Positions 7,704 to 18,055 are shown, counted from the stretch's first letter. The stretch: 64,000 nt of DNA from Bacteroidaceae bacterium (GCA_024398665.1 JAKSIS010000008.1:1-64000); one strand, 5' to 3'. The notes: generated from the sequence alone by a model not told the origin. A program made the numbers and translations.

Positions 7704-9632
7704 GTCAGCATCCTGGACGTCCGGGCCCTTCTGGTCGTTCTGGGGACCCTGCTGGGCACCGCCGTTAAAGCCGCCGCCAAAGCCTGCACCTGCACCGGGG
7801 CCGGCCTGGGCACCACCCTGGGCGCCGCTCTGGGCGTACATTTCGGCGCTGGCTGCCTGGAAGGCGGTCTGCAGTTCAGCCATAGCCTTGTCAATGGCTG
7901 CAAGGTCCTGATTCTTGTGGGCATCCTTCAGAGCGTTCAGAGCGGTCTCGATGGGAGCCTTCTTGTCAGCAGGAATCTTGTCGCCAAGTTCTGAGAGCTG
8001 CTGTTCGGTCTGGAAGATCATTGAGTCAGCCTGGTTCAGCTTGTCAATCTTCTCACGCTCCTTCTTGTCAGCTTCAGCGTTGGCTTCGGCCTCGGCCTTC
8101 ATGCGGTCAATCTCTTCCTTGCTAAGGCCCGATGAAGCCTCTATGCGGATAGCCTGCTCCTTGCCGGTGGCCTTGTCCTTGGCGCTTACCTTCAGGATAC
8201 CGTTGGCGTCAATATCGAATGTGACCTCAATCTGAGGAACGCCGCGGCGTGCGGGAGCAATGCCCTCAAGGTTGAACTGGCCTATGGACTTGTTCTGGCT
8301 GGCCATGGGACGTTCGCCCTGCAGCACGTGGATGGTGACTGCGGTCTGGTTGTCAGCGGCTGTCGAGAACGTTTCGCTCTTCTTGCACGGGATTGTGGTG
8401 TTGGCCTCGATGAGCTTGGTCATTACACCGCCCAGAGTCTCGATACCCATGGTCAGCGGGGTCACATCAAGCAGTACGATGTCACCTACTCCACCTTCCT
8501 TGTTCAGGATAGCACCCTGGATTGATGCGCCAACGGCTACGACCTCGTCGGGATTCACGCCCTTTGAAGGAACCTTGCCGAAGAAGTCCTGAACCAGTTT
8601 CTGGACAGCGGGGATACGGCTTGAACCGCCCACCAGGATGACCTCATCGATATCGGAGTTGCTCAGACCGGCATCGCTCATTGCCTTGCGGCAGGGCTCC
8701 AGACATGCCTGGATAAGGCCACTTGCCAGCTGTTCGAACTTGGCGCGTGTCAGGGTCTTTACAAGATGACGCGGAACACCTGCAACCGGCATGATGTACG
8801 GCAGGTTGATTTCTGTCGATGTCGATGAAGACAGCTCAATCTTGGCCTTTTCTGCGGCTTCCTTGAGGCGCTGCAGTGCCATGGGGTCAACTGTCAGGTC
8901 TGCACCCTCGTCGTTCTTGAATTCCTGTACCAGCCAGTTGATGATGACCTGGTCAAAGTCGTCACCGCCCAGATGTGTGTCACCGTTGGTTGACAGGACT
9001 TCAAACACGCCGCCGCCGAATTCCAGAATCGAGATATCGAATGTGCCGCCGCCAAGGTCGAAGACTGCAATCTTCATGTCCTTGTTGGCCTTGTCAACGC
9101 CGTATGCCAGAGCGGCTGCGGTAGGTTCGTTGACAATACGCTTAACTTCAAGACCTGCAATCTGGCCGGCCTCCTTGGTAGCCTGACGCTGTGAGTCGCT
9201 GAAATATGCGGGTACGGTGATGACAGCCTCGGTCACCTCCTGGCCCAGATAGTCCTCGGCGGTCTTCTTCATCTTCTGGAGCACCATAGCTGAAATTTCC
9301 TGAGCGGTGTACAGGCGGCCGTCAATGTCAACGCGCGGCATGTTGTTGTCACCCTTGACAACCTTGTAAGGCACGCGGCCCACTTCCTTCTGCACCTGGT
9401 CCCAGTTCTCACCCATGAAGCGCTTGATTGAGAAGACAGTGCGCTGCGGGTTTGTAATGGCCTGACGCTTTGCGGGATCACCCACCTTGCGTTCGCCGCC
9501 GTCAACGAATGCCACAATTGAAGGGGTTGTACGCTTGCCTTCAGAGTTGGCTATAACTACGGGTTCATTACCCTCAAATACTGATACACACGAATTTGTT
9601 GTACCAAGGTCAATACCGATGATTTTTCCCAT
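7686..9632 (-). CDS. dnaK: Molecular chaperone DnaK (Hsp70)
   Basis: A full-length Hsp70 of 648 residues that folds and protects cytosolic proteins with ATP, DnaJ and GrpE (the partners are not in this window). The ATPase domain begins [21 protein letters not shown] and includes [18 protein letters not shown] and [13 protein letters not shown]. The substrate-binding domain and helical lid follow, then a Gly/Ala/Gln-rich tail ending DADFEEVK as in other Bacteroidetes. It is transcribed divergently from recA across about 315 bp of regulatory DNA with repeated TGCCAAACTG motifs. Its 3' end appears to be an insertion site for mobile elements. Identification is certain. Confidence 0.98.
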   Translation of the reverse strand: MGKIIGIDLGTTNSCVSVFEGNEPVVIANSEGKRTTPSIVAFVDGGERKVGDPAKRQAITNPQRTVFSIKRFMGENWDQVQKEVGRVPYKVVKGDNNMPRVDIDGRLYTAQEISAMVLQKMKKTAEDYLGQEVTEAVITVPAYFSDSQRQATKEAGQIAGLEVKRIVNEPTAAALAYGVDKANKDMKIAVFDLGGGTFDISILEFGGGVFEVLSTNGDTHLGGDDFDQVIINWLVQEFKNDEGADLTVDPMALQRLKEAAEKAKIELSSSTSTEINLPYIMPVAGVPRHLVKTLTRAKFEQLASGLIQACLEPCRKAMSDAGLSNSDIDEVILVGGSSRIPAVQKLVQDFFGKVPSKGVNPDEVVAVGASIQGAILNKEGGVGDIVLLDVTPLTMGIETLGGVMTKLIEANTTIPCKKSETFSTAADNQTAVTIHVLQGERPMASQNKSIGQFNLEGIAPARRGVPQIEVTFDIDANGILKVSAKDKATGKEQAIRIEASSGLSKEEIDRMKAEAEANAEADKKEREKIDKLNQADSMIFQTEQQLSELGDKIPADKKAPIETALNALKDAHKNQDLAAIDKAMAELQTAFQAASAEMYAQSGAQGGAQAGPGAGAGFGGGFNGGAQQGPQNDQKGPDVQDADFEEVK

Positions 9633-9706
9633 TTTCTATGTTTTTTTATTGTTTATACTCCTTAAGTCCGATGTCACCAGCACACCGGCACAGCATTAAG
9701 GACAAA

Positions 9707-9786
9707 TGTCATGCCAAACTGCCACCGCAGCGTACGGCATGACAGTGCTGATGGTCTGTCAGTGTCAGTTCCTGCCAAACTGTCAC
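9707..9786. promoter_or_regulatory. Repeated and inverted motifs upstream of dnaK
   Basis: TGCCAAACTGCCAC (9712-9725) and TGCCAAACTGTCAC (9773-9786) are direct repeats with one mismatch. The first is also part of an inverted repeat, TGTCATGCC (9707-9715) and GGCATGACA (9736-9744). The block is about 75-155 bp upstream of the dnaK start. A role in heat-shock control of dnaK is an inference. Confidence 0.5.
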
Positions 9787-9862
9787 GTGCACAGCAGTGC
9801 CTCTCTGCGGCTGTTGAAAAATAAATTGCAGGAAAAACTTGCAAAAGGGCATTCCGGTTTGC

Positions 9863-9870
9863 TATATTTG
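9863..9870 (+). promoter_or_regulatory. -7 promoter element of recA
   Basis: TATATTTG matches TAnnTTTG, with a TTG at 9839-9841 about 21 bp upstream as the -33 part. A small hairpin (GGAG...CTCC) follows in the leader. Confidence 0.6.
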
Positions 9871-9947
9871 TGATTTGAAGGAGCAGTTCTCCTGTGATGA
9901 GATACCATGAAGAACCCTCCTGAATGTATAATCAAAATCAAATTCAT

Positions 9948-11024
9948 ATGGCAAAGAAGGAAATTGAGAGCGCAGTCTCTCAGAAGGCTCCTGCAAGCGA
10001 GAAACTGAAAGCGCTGCAGGCTGCGACGGAGAAGATCGAGAAGAGCTTCGGCAAGGGATCGATCATGAAGTTAGGTGACGAAAGCGTTGAAAACGTCGAT
10101 GTCATCCCGACCGGGTCCATCGGACTCAACGCTGCACTTGGCGTGGGCGGATACCCGCGCGGAAGGATAATTGAAATTTACGGTCCGGAATCGTCAGGAA
10201 AGACAACACTGGCCATCCACGCCATTGCCGAGGCCCAGAAGGCCGGCGGAATAGCCGCATTCATTGACGCCGAACACGCATTTGACCGTTTCTATGCCGC
10301 AAAGCTGGGCGTTGACATTGACAATCTGTGGATATCGCAGCCCGACAACGGCGAGCAGGCCCTGGAGATTGCCGAACAGCTTATCCGCTCAAGTGCAATT
10401 GACATTATCGTAATAGATTCAGTCGCCGCACTGACTCCCAAGGCTGAAATTGAGGGTGACATGGGCGACAACAAGGTAGGTCTGCAGGCCAGACTCATGT
10501 CACAGGCACTGCGCAAACTGACATCGGCCATCAACAAGACCAACACCACGTGCATATTCATCAACCAGCTGCGTGAAAAGATTGGCGTGATGTTCGGCAA
10601 CCCCGAAACCACGACCGGCGGCAACGCCCTGAAGTTCTACGCATCGGTCCGTCTGGACATAAGGCGCGTGACACAGCTCAAGGACGGGGACAGCGTCGTT
10701 GGAAACCAGGTGCGTGTCAAGGTTGTGAAGAACAAGGTGGCGCCTCCATTCCGCAAAGCCGAATTCGATATCATGTTCGGAGAAGGCATATCCAGATGCG
10801 GTGAAATAGTTGACCTTGGAGTCGAATATGAGATTATCAGGAAGAGCGGATCATGGTTCAGCTATGAAGGATCCAAACTGGCACAGGGCCGTGATGCCGT
10901 CAAGCAGCTCATTGCGGACAACCCCGAACTGGCCGAAGAACTGGAGGCAAGAATCATGGCGGCAATCCTGGGCAGCGGCCAGGAACCGGATTTCGAACCG
11001 GATCCCGAATCGCTTGAGGACTGA
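9948..11024 (+). CDS. recA: Recombinase RecA
   Basis: RecA forms filaments on single-stranded DNA, catalyses strand exchange and promotes LexA-type autocleavage. The Walker A is GPESSGKTT, the Walker B region is [12 protein letters not shown], and the filament/DNA-loop residues are in [15 protein letters not shown] and [19 protein letters not shown] place the start at the ATG at 9948 ([10 protein letters not shown]...), as in relatives, giving 358 residues. An in-frame ATG eight codons earlier (9924) would add MYNQNQIH. The C-terminal tail is acidic, as usual. A -7 element sits at 9863-9870. No SOS box could be recognised. Confidence 0.97.
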   Translation: MAKKEIESAVSQKAPASEKLKALQAATEKIEKSFGKGSIMKLGDESVENVDVIPTGSIGLNAALGVGGYPRGRIIEIYGPESSGKTTLAIHAIAEAQKAGGIAAFIDAEHAFDRFYAAKLGVDIDNLWISQPDNGEQALEIAEQLIRSSAIDIIVIDSVAALTPKAEIEGDMGDNKVGLQARLMSQALRKLTSAINKTNTTCIFINQLREKIGVMFGNPETTTGGNALKFYASVRLDIRRVTQLKDGDSVVGNQVRVKVVKNKVAPPFRKAEFDIMFGEGISRCGEIVDLGVEYEIIRKSGSWFSYEGSKLAQGRDAVKQLIADNPELAEELEARIMAAILGSGQEPDFEPDPESLED

Positions 11025-11057
11025 CATCAGGCATATACATTCTGAAGGCTGCATGTC

Positions 11058-13196
11058 ATGAACGCGGAATTCATCCGTATAATCGTTCGCGAAACGGGTC
11101 TGAAGGCCCATCAGGTGGAAAACACCCTGAAGCTTCTTGACGGCGGTGCCACAATCCCGTTCATAAGCCGTTACCGCAAGGAATCGACCGGCGGCATGGA
11201 TGAAGTCCAGGTCACAACGGTCAGTGACGCTCTGGAACGGCTCATGGCACTTGACAAGCGCAAGGATACGGTTCTAAGCACCATTGAAAGTCAGGAGAAA
11301 CTGACACCTGAACTAAAGGAGCGCATTGAGCACTGCTGGGATGCCACTGAACTGGAGGACATCTATGCCCCGTTCAGGCCGCACCGCCGTACCCGCGCCG
11401 ATGCAGCACGTGAGAAAGGTCTGGAGCCGCTGGCCCAATTCATCATGAAACAGGACCGGAACGCTTCCCTGGACAGTGAGGTCAGGAAGTACATCAGCAC
11501 GGAGAAGGGTGTCGAAGACGCTGACGACGCCGTCAGGGGCGCCATGGACATCATTGCCGAACAGGTGTCGAATGACGAAACAGCCCGGAACATGGTGCGC
11601 GCCGGATACCGCCGCGAAGCCCGCATATGCAGCCGCGTAGCCCGCGGAAAGGAGTCCGATGCCCAGAAGTACCGTGACTGGTTCAATTTCTCGGAACCGC
11701 TGGCCCGCTGCGCTTCACACCGGCTGCTGGCCATGCGCCGGGGCGAACAGGAAGGCCTGCTCAAGGTGAGCATCGAGATTGATGACGAACGCGCATCGGA
11801 CTCGCTTGCCAGACATTACGTCAAGGGGCACTGCCAGGCATCGGACCTTGTTGATGATGCCGTCCATGACAGTTACTACCGCCTGCTGCAGCCATCTGTC
11901 GAGAACGAATTCGCCGCATCATCCAAGGAGAAGGCCGATGCTGAGGCCATAAGGATCTTTGCCCGCAATCTGGAGCAGCTGCTCATGGCATCGCCGCTGG
12001 GGCAGAAGGCCGTTATGGGAATTGACCCCGGATTCCGCACGGGCTGCAAGGTGGTATGCCTGAGTCCGCAGGGCAACCTGCTGCACAATGAGGCCATCTA
12101 CCCCCACCCGCCGCACAACGACCGCAGCGCCGCAGCCAAGATATGCACTCTGGTGGAGCAGTACAGGATTGAAGCCATAGCCATAGGCAACGGCACTGCC
12201 GGCCGCGAGACCATGGATTTTGTACGGCGCCTGCATCTGCCAGCCGGCGTACAGGTGTTCAGCGTCAATGAGGACGGCGCATCCGTCTATTCGGCATCAA
12301 AGACGGCACGTGACGAATTTCCGGAGTACGATGTCACCGTACGCGGAGCAGTATCAATAGGCCGGCGTCTCATGGACCCGCTGGCCGAACTGGTCAAGAT
12401 TGACGCCTCGTCAATAGGTGTCGGCCAGTACCAGAAGGATGTCAGCCAGACTGAACTGAAACATTCCCTGGATCAGACTGTGGTCAGCTGCGTGAACCGT
12501 GTGGGCGTGAACGTGAACACCGCCAGCACCCACCTTCTCACGTACATAAGCGGTCTTGGGCCGCAGCTGGCACAGAACATAGTGGACTACCGTACCGAGA
12601 ACGGGCCGTTCAGATCCCGCAGGGAACTGATGAAGGTGCCGCGCATGGGTGCCAAGGCGTTCGAACAGTCAGCCGGATTCCTGCGCGTGTCCGGTGGAGA
12701 ACAGCCGCTGGATAATTCAGCCGTCCATCCGGAAAGCTATGCCATAGTGGCACAGATGGCAAAGGATCTTGGATGTACTGTTGCAGACCTCATGAAATCC
12801 GATGAACTGCGTGCAAAGGTCGATACCGGCAGGTATGTCACTGACAAGGTGGGCCTGCCCACCCTTACTGACATAATGGCCGAACTGGCCAAGCCCGGTC
12901 TTGATCCGCGCGGACCGCTCAGGAAGTTCGAATTCTCCAGTGAAGTGCACACGCTGGAAGACGTACGCCCCGGCATGGAACTGCCCGGAATTGTGAGCAA
13001 CGTCACCAATTTCGGTGCATTCGTCGACATAGGCATTCATGTGAAGGGACTGGTCCATGTCTCGCAGCTTGCACCCGGAAAATTCATCAAGGACCCCACG
13101 CAGGTGGTCACAGTCCAGCAGCAGGTCATGGTACGCGTACTTGACGTGGACACGGAAAGACAGCGCATTAGCCTTGCCATGATTGACGGCAAATGA
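11058..13196 (+). CDS. tex: RNA-binding transcriptional accessory protein Tex
   Basis: Tex is a conserved nucleic-acid-binding protein with a role in transcription and RNA metabolism. The 712 residues show the helical N-terminal region, the YqgF/RNase H-like domain (MGIDPGFRTGCKVVCLS, about residue 316), a helix-hairpin-helix part (LLTYISGLGPQLAQNIVDYR) and a C-terminal S1 domain (PGMELPGIVSNVTNFGAFVDIGIHVKGLVHVS). The length is slightly short for the family (about 720-780). It begins 33 bp after recA, so the two may share a transcript. Confidence 0.95.
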   Translation: MNAEFIRIIVRETGLKAHQVENTLKLLDGGATIPFISRYRKESTGGMDEVQVTTVSDALERLMALDKRKDTVLSTIESQEKLTPELKERIEHCWDATELEDIYAPFRPHRRTRADAAREKGLEPLAQFIMKQDRNASLDSEVRKYISTEKGVEDADDAVRGAMDIIAEQVSNDETARNMVRAGYRREARICSRVARGKESDAQKYRDWFNFSEPLARCASHRLLAMRRGEQEGLLKVSIEIDDERASDSLARHYVKGHCQASDLVDDAVHDSYYRLLQPSVENEFAASSKEKADAEAIRIFARNLEQLLMASPLGQKAVMGIDPGFRTGCKVVCLSPQGNLLHNEAIYPHPPHNDRSAAAKICTLVEQYRIEAIAIGNGTAGRETMDFVRRLHLPAGVQVFSVNEDGASVYSASKTARDEFPEYDVTVRGAVSIGRRLMDPLAELVKIDASSIGVGQYQKDVSQTELKHSLDQTVVSCVNRVGVNVNTASTHLLTYISGLGPQLAQNIVDYRTENGPFRSRRELMKVPRMGAKAFEQSAGFLRVSGGEQPLDNSAVHPESYAIVAQMAKDLGCTVADLMKSDELRAKVDTGRYVTDKVGLPTLTDIMAELAKPGLDPRGPLRKFEFSSEVHTLEDVRPGMELPGIVSNVTNFGAFVDIGIHVKGLVHVSQLAPGKFIKDPTQVVTVQQQVMVRVLDVDTERQRISLAMIDGK

Positions 13197-13286
13197 CAGG
13201 ATTACAGAAAAAATGTCCAACAGTAAAGAAAAAACGCTATATTAGCGCTCCGAATACATAACAGACAAACCTTTTATACAAACATT

Positions 13287-13964
13287 ATGAAAAAGTATTT
13301 AGCAGAAATGATTGGAACCATGGTTCTGGTTCTGATGGGCTGCGGTTCAGCTGTCAGCCTTGGTTGTGCATCATCACTTCCCGGTGTTCCGGGTGTTGTA
13401 GGCACAGCTCTCGCATTCGGTCTTTCAGTAGTTGCAATGGCTTATGCCATCGGCGGTATCTCAGGCTGCCACATCAACCCTGCAATTACCCTTGGCGTAT
13501 GGCTTTCAGGCCGCATGAGCGGTAAGGATGCCATCATGTACGTGATTTTCCAGATTATCGGCGCCATCATAGGTGCAGCCATACTGTTCGGCCTCACAAA
13601 GGACGCTCTTGGCGGCGGTGTAGGTGCAAACTCACTGCAGGCCGGAATCAGCCCTGCCGTAGGTTTCATTGCCGAACTTGTGTTCACATTCGTATTCGTT
13701 CTTGTAGTGCTTGGCACAACTGACTCCGAGAAGGGCGCAGGCAACCTGGCAGGTCTGGCTATCGGCCTCACACTGGTTCTGGTTCATCTGGCATGCATCC
13801 GCTATACCGGAACATCAGTCAACCCCGCCCGTTCAATAGGTCCCGCCCTGTTTGCAGGCGGTGAAGCACTAAGCCAGCTTTGGATATTCATCGTGGCTCC
13901 TCTGTGCGGCGGTGCTCTGGCAGCAGGCGTCTGGAAGTGCCTGTCAACTGAATGCAAGAAGTGA
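13287..13964 (+). CDS. aqpZ: Aquaporin (MIP family, AqpZ-like)
   Basis: A 225-residue inner-membrane channel with six transmembrane helices and both NPA boxes (CHINPAITLG and GTSVNPARSIGPA), the hallmark of water/glycerol channels. The small size and the conserved Arg after the second NPA fit AqpZ-type water channels, though substrate cannot be settled from sequence. It stands alone between tex and the convergent pgeF, with a strong terminator after the stop. The leader is about 90 nt. Confidence 0.93.
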   Translation: MKKYLAEMIGTMVLVLMGCGSAVSLGCASSLPGVPGVVGTALAFGLSVVAMAYAIGGISGCHINPAITLGVWLSGRMSGKDAIMYVIFQIIGAIIGAAILFGLTKDALGGGVGANSLQAGISPAVGFIAELVFTFVFVLVVLGTTDSEKGAGNLAGLAIGLTLVLVHLACIRYTGTSVNPARSIGPALFAGGEALSQLWIFIVAPLCGGALAAGVWKCLSTECKK

Positions 13965-13982
13965 TTCTGAACATTTTATACG

Positions 13983-14012
13983 AAAAGGCTGTCCTGAAGG
14001 GCAGCCTTTTTT
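13983..14012 (+). terminator. Rho-independent terminator of the aquaporin gene
   Basis: AAAAGGCTG-CC stem, TGAA loop, GGCAGCC, then TTTTTT. It lies 18 nt after the stop codon. Confidence 0.85.
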
Positions 14013-14022
14013 ATTGTCTTCA

Positions 14023-14706
14023 TCACCTGCCTTCTGTTCCCGCTGTAAGCCTGATAGCGTTGATTATGCGCCCGCATTTCATCCCTTCGCGGCGCGCGGA
14101 AAAGAACATGTCATTATGAGAGTACGTGCATATGCCGGCGGTATGTATGTCACGTACGCCGGCTTCTTCCAGCAGCCATGCATTGGCTCTCCACAGGTCA
14201 ATATGCAGTCCGCCGGACATTCCTGCACCTTTCGGACCACAGTCCGCAATCAGGCAAGCCGGGAAACCGGCATCCAGGAATGAATCAGCCACTTCCTGCC
14301 CCACCTGAAAGCTGTCAGGCCCTATGCCGGGTCCGATGACCGCCTTCAAATCTTCGGGACGTGTTCCGTACAGCCGGACCATTGTGTCAATTGCCTTGCT
14401 GCTGATGTGTCCCACCGTTCCGCGCCATCCTGCATGAACGGCGGCAACCGCCTTCCTTACAGGATCATACAGCAGCACGGGAATGCAGTCCGCCGTACGC
14501 ACGCCTATGGCCAGCCCCGGAACGTCCGTGACCAGCGCATCGACCCCTTCAAGGTCCTCACGGGAAGTGTCGGGATCTGTCACCTGCACCACCGTACACC
14601 CGTGTGTCTGGTGCGGCTGGACAACGCGGTACGGGAGCACAGCGTCCCTGTAAGTGGAAAACGCCTGCGCTCCCGTTCCAAAGTCATACCAGAGCAATCC
14701 GTCCAA
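14023..14706 (-). CDS. pgeF: Peptidoglycan editing factor PgeF (laccase-domain, YfiH family)
   Basis: A 227-residue DUF152/Cu-oxidase_4 protein. Conserved zinc/copper-binding parts are visible: QPHQTHGCTV (residue about 30), IGVRTADCIPVLLYD and AVHAGWRGTVGHI. Family members remove mis-incorporated L-Ser from muropeptide precursors in E. coli, and others have purine-nucleoside phosphorylase or oxidase activity. It is 6 bp downstream of the SIS-domain gene, so probably co-transcribed with it. The protein is somewhat shorter than many homologues (about 240-260) but keeps the catalytic His/Cys set. Confidence 0.9.
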   Translation of the reverse strand: MDGLLWYDFGTGAQAFSTYRDAVLPYRVVQPHQTHGCTVVQVTDPDTSREDLEGVDALVTDVPGLAIGVRTADCIPVLLYDPVRKAVAAVHAGWRGTVGHISSKAIDTMVRLYGTRPEDLKAVIGPGIGPDSFQVGQEVADSFLDAGFPACLIADCGPKGAGMSGGLHIDLWRANAWLLEEAGVRDIHTAGICTYSHNDMFFSARREGMKCGRIINAIRLTAGTEGR

Positions 14707-14712
14707 GGTATA

Positions 14713-15729
14713 TCAGAGTACAAGTTCGTTACCAACCTTGCGGGCACGGTTGGGATGGTCAAGGTCCATGCCGGTTGCAATGCCTATTTCAACCAGGACA
14801 TTCCAGCCTGCGCACAGATATACGTAAGGATTGAAATCTCCGGCAGCCGGAGTCCTGAGAGTCGGGAACGGAGTGTCATGGTCAGCAATGGCAACGACCT
14901 TCACGCCGGCACCCTTCACCAGGCATTCCTCTATCTTCTCATATTCGTCAGCTATCGGATCAACCCAGAATATTATGTCACCCTCCTTCATGACCTCTTC
15001 AATTCCGTGAAGTGCGTAAGTGCCCTCAAGGAAATCGGACTTGCGACGGGTAATCTCATTGGTCTTGAGTGTCAGCTCCTCGGCAACTCCGTCATTGTAG
15101 CCTGCAAAGTAAATTGTTTCAGCTTTCCTGACCCACTCCACTATTTCAGCCGGAACGTCAAGTGTCAGGGCCTTCTCAATCTGTCCGGGAAGAGCCTCAA
15201 GACCGGCCTTGACATTACGGCCTGCAATATTCCAAAGCACTGATTCGTAGTAGAGTGCCTGTTCCACCACGCTCTTGGTGGCAGCTACGGCCTGTTCCCA
15301 GCCGCAGTTCAGCACATGTGTCGATGCGCAGAACTGTGAAAGTATTGTGTCCTGGTTTGCTGTAAGTCCGAAACGCAGGGGGTTGCCCTCCTCCATCTGC
15401 TTTTTTGCAAGAAGCGTCACTTCCTTTGTACGGCCCGAATTCGATGCGAAGAACACTGCGAACTTGCTCAGATCATACTCGCGTGACTGCCATGAGCCGT
15501 CAGTCTGAGCATTCAGATCCAGCCCCCAGCGCTTTGATTTGCGCAGTGAATTCTTGGCCGGAAAGATGCGGCTTGAACCTTCACCGGTAAAATAGACCCT
15601 GCCGGCCCTGCTTACCTGCTGTGCGATAGTCTTTGTACATTCGGGATTGAACTTGCGGACAGTTTCCACAGTGTCCATCATCTCCTGCACCAGTGCATAC
15701 TGTGCGTACTTCTGCTCTTTAAGATTCAT
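14713..15729 (-). CDS. SIS-domain phosphosugar isomerase/deaminase-like protein
   Basis: A 338-residue protein with two SIS sugar-phosphate-binding lobes: YFTGEGSSRIFPAKNS and FASNSGRTKEVTLL in the first, YFAGYNDGVAEELTLKTNEI in the second. It resembles GlmS isomerase halves and AgaS/FrlB-type deglycases and aldose-ketose isomerases. It lacks the glutamine amidotransferase half of GlmS. In this window it lies between a DUF4954 beta-helix protein (31 bp upstream) and pgeF (6 bp downstream), suggesting a shared sugar or envelope theme. The substrate is unknown. Confidence 0.85.
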   Translation of the reverse strand: MNLKEQKYAQYALVQEMMDTVETVRKFNPECTKTIAQQVSRAGRVYFTGEGSSRIFPAKNSLRKSKRWGLDLNAQTDGSWQSREYDLSKFAVFFASNSGRTKEVTLLAKKQMEEGNPLRFGLTANQDTILSQFCASTHVLNCGWEQAVAATKSVVEQALYYESVLWNIAGRNVKAGLEALPGQIEKALTLDVPAEIVEWVRKAETIYFAGYNDGVAEELTLKTNEITRRKSDFLEGTYALHGIEEVMKEGDIIFWVDPIADEYEKIEECLVKGAGVKVVAIADHDTPFPTLRTPAAGDFNPYVYLCAGWNVLVEIGIATGMDLDHPNRARKVGNELVL

Positions 15730-15760
15730 ATGAATATGTATTTGGTTGTATAATTCAAAT

Positions 15761-17968
15761 TTACAGCAGGCGTTTCTTCAGGTTCTGGATCCTTTCTATG
15801 AACTCCCTGGTTTCCTCACGCTGCTGCTTTATAAAGCCGTTCTCGTCAAGTTTGCCCCATGCGGCCAGCATTTCATCCTCACTCATGAATGTGACACGGC
15901 GGAATATGTTCTCATAATCCTTCTGTCGGGTCTCATAGACCTGGTCATTGATGTATTTCTGGATTTCAATGCCCTTGTTGAGCACCATCACCCAATCCTC
16001 GTCACTCATGGTATCCACATTGAACATATGCTTGAGCGACAGGTAAGAATGGCGCAGCTTGTCCATGGGATAGCGCTTCCATATTTCGGTATAGCGGTGG
16101 TGTATCTCCTTCCACGTGTTGATTGTTCCGTCCTTAATATCGGATTTCAGCTGGTTCAGGTCATCCATTGACATGAGCTGGCCGCCCAGATTGAACCATA
16201 CGCGCTTGCGTTCGCCGTCAAAACGGTTGCAGAGCGAACGGAAATCCTCATTATCATTTTCATCAAGGTATGCCGCAATGTTGCGCACTGCATAATAGAC
16301 AATCATGTCGCCGTATGCATGATATGACTCATAGGGTTTGAGAATGCGCACCTTGCGCTTGGACTTCTCCATATTCTCGCCCAGCACCTCAAGAGAGCGC
16401 ACCTTCTCAGGATCGCCGTTAAGGAGTTTGCGTCCGATATGAGTGAGTTCGTCATCGGACATGCCTGCAAAGTCAGTACCCTCGCTGCGCAGCCAGGCCT
16501 TGGCGACCCACAGGTCAAGAAGCTTGCGTGCCTGAATGACCTCTTCAATCGTGTCAGGAGCGTATGCGTCGAATTCTATGTTCTGGACCTTGAACACACG
16601 CGCGTCGCGGTGTGCGAACTTCCAGTTGTTGCGGGCCATGGAGAACATGTTGTACAGCCACGAGAATGCCGGCATGACATGCAGTTCGCCATGCACTTCA
16701 TCATTGCTTATCAGGGCGAACGGGAAGGGGTTGATCATTTCAGCCGGATAAGCGGCCTTTGCCAGCATGGTGAAATTGGCGAACTTGCAGGAATGCTTCA
16801 CACTGGAACACAAACCCGGCCAGAAACCGCGTCCGGCCTCAATTTCATTGTCATTGGTACGGCTGTTGTGGTTTGAACCTATGGTTGCACCGGCAGCCAT
16901 GTTTGACTGTCCCTTGACAACGCTTGCTATCAGGAAAGAATTGTTGTGATGCTGTTCGTGTGCGGGGAATATGAGATTGTTCAGAACCTCGCAGCAGGAT
17001 ATGGTGCTGTTGTCACCCATAAAGGAATTCATGAGACGTGCGCCGTATTTCAGGTTGCTGTTGCTGCCCAGCACGAACCGGACTGCGATGACCGAATAGA
17101 ATATGCGGCAGCCGTACCCCACAATACCGTTCACAAGAACCACATTCTCACCTATCTGGGTAGGTTCCTTGTCACTTGAATTGATTGTGATGTTCTTCAG
17201 TTTGCTTGCGCCCTTTATATAGCAGCAGTTGCCTATCTTCACATCCTTGAGAATCCATGAATTCTTGATTACCGAACCGTAGCCCACTGTTCCGTAGAAA
17301 CCGCGGCGGCTGTCGAACATGCTCTGGGTAATGGCCTTCAGACGGTCCTGAAGCTGACGGTCGTCAATGAATTTGGCCCACATGTACGCATCGGCCGCAA
17401 TCATGCCGTCAAAAGGCAGGACTTTGCGGCAGCCGGTCTCGTTCATCAGTTCCAGCCACACGCGCACGCTTTCATCCTCACCGTCCTTGATTATTCCGTT
17501 GCCGAACTTGGCGTGGTCCGTGCATGACATTTCCTGAATGTTGAAAAGCATGCAGCGGTCACCTATTATATAATGCGAAAGGTAATGTACATTATGGATT
17601 GCACAGTCGTCACCTATGTCACAGGAATGGATTGAACTGTTCGTAATGCCGCACGAAAGACGCAGGTCATGATACTGAAGACCGTTGTCAGTGACACGTC
17701 CTATACGCACAAAGCCGTAGAACTTGTTGTTCTTGAGCATCATCGGGTCAAACTGGTCTGTCACCAGAATGTTGTCCCAGCTCATGGCCGTATTGTCATT
17801 CTTGACAAGAGTTTCAATTTCAAAGCTGTTCAGGTGGCGCCAGCCGTTCTTCGGAGCGCATACCTGAGTGTTGCGCAGATAATACTTGTCCTGTCCGGCA
17901 GGAATGTACTTGGGGTCAATGTAGCTGTTGTAAAGCTGGTCCGATGTAAGAAGAGTGACTCTTTCCAT
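15761..17968 (-). CDS. DUF4954 left-handed beta-helix protein
   Basis: A Bacteroidetes-specific DUF4954 protein of 735 residues. The middle carries hexapeptide-type repeats of a left-handed beta-helix (CDIGDDCAIHNVHYLSHYIIGDRC; NCCYIKGASKLKNITINSS), as in acyltransferases and sugar nucleotidyltransferases; the C-terminal third is helical. A sugar-related enzyme role is possible given the neighbouring SIS protein, but function is not established. I start at MERVTLLTS (17968), because a -7 element at 17993-18000 overlaps the upstream in-frame ATG at 17995. Confidence 0.88.
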   Translation of the reverse strand: MERVTLLTSDQLYNSYIDPKYIPAGQDKYYLRNTQVCAPKNGWRHLNSFEIETLVKNDNTAMSWDNILVTDQFDPMMLKNNKFYGFVRIGRVTDNGLQYHDLRLSCGITNSSIHSCDIGDDCAIHNVHYLSHYIIGDRCMLFNIQEMSCTDHAKFGNGIIKDGEDESVRVWLELMNETGCRKVLPFDGMIAADAYMWAKFIDDRQLQDRLKAITQSMFDSRRGFYGTVGYGSVIKNSWILKDVKIGNCCYIKGASKLKNITINSSDKEPTQIGENVVLVNGIVGYGCRIFYSVIAVRFVLGSNSNLKYGARLMNSFMGDNSTISCCEVLNNLIFPAHEQHHNNSFLIASVVKGQSNMAAGATIGSNHNSRTNDNEIEAGRGFWPGLCSSVKHSCKFANFTMLAKAAYPAEMINPFPFALISNDEVHGELHVMPAFSWLYNMFSMARNNWKFAHRDARVFKVQNIEFDAYAPDTIEEVIQARKLLDLWVAKAWLRSEGTDFAGMSDDELTHIGRKLLNGDPEKVRSLEVLGENMEKSKRKVRILKPYESYHAYGDMIVYYAVRNIAAYLDENDNEDFRSLCNRFDGERKRVWFNLGGQLMSMDDLNQLKSDIKDGTINTWKEIHHRYTEIWKRYPMDKLRHSYLSLKHMFNVDTMSDEDWVMVLNKGIEIQKYINDQVYETRQKDYENIFRRVTFMSEDEMLAAWGKLDENGFIKQQREETREFIERIQNLKKRLL

Positions 17969-17992
17969 TGCAAACAATTTTGAATCCGGCCG

Positions 17993-18000
17993 CAAAGTTA
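17993..18000 (-). promoter_or_regulatory. -7 promoter element for DUF4954-SIS-pgeF
   Basis: TAACTTTG on the minus strand, 25 nt upstream of the chosen start. It excludes the longer start at 17995. Confidence 0.65.
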
Positions 18001-18032
18001 CGGATTTGGAAAGAAATGGCCAAATATTTTCG

Positions 18033-18055
18033 CATATAAAATAATATTTTATATG
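18033..18055. repeat. Perfect A/T palindrome upstream of DUF4954 promoter
   Basis: CATATAAAATA and TATTTTATATG flank a single base, an 11-bp perfect inverted repeat. It lies 33-55 bp upstream of the -7 element, where an operator or activator site would sit. Confidence 0.6.

Noticed and set aside
7915..9186. Long antisense frames within dnaK
   Set aside because: They mirror the high-GC third positions of dnaK and show no family motifs or promoters.
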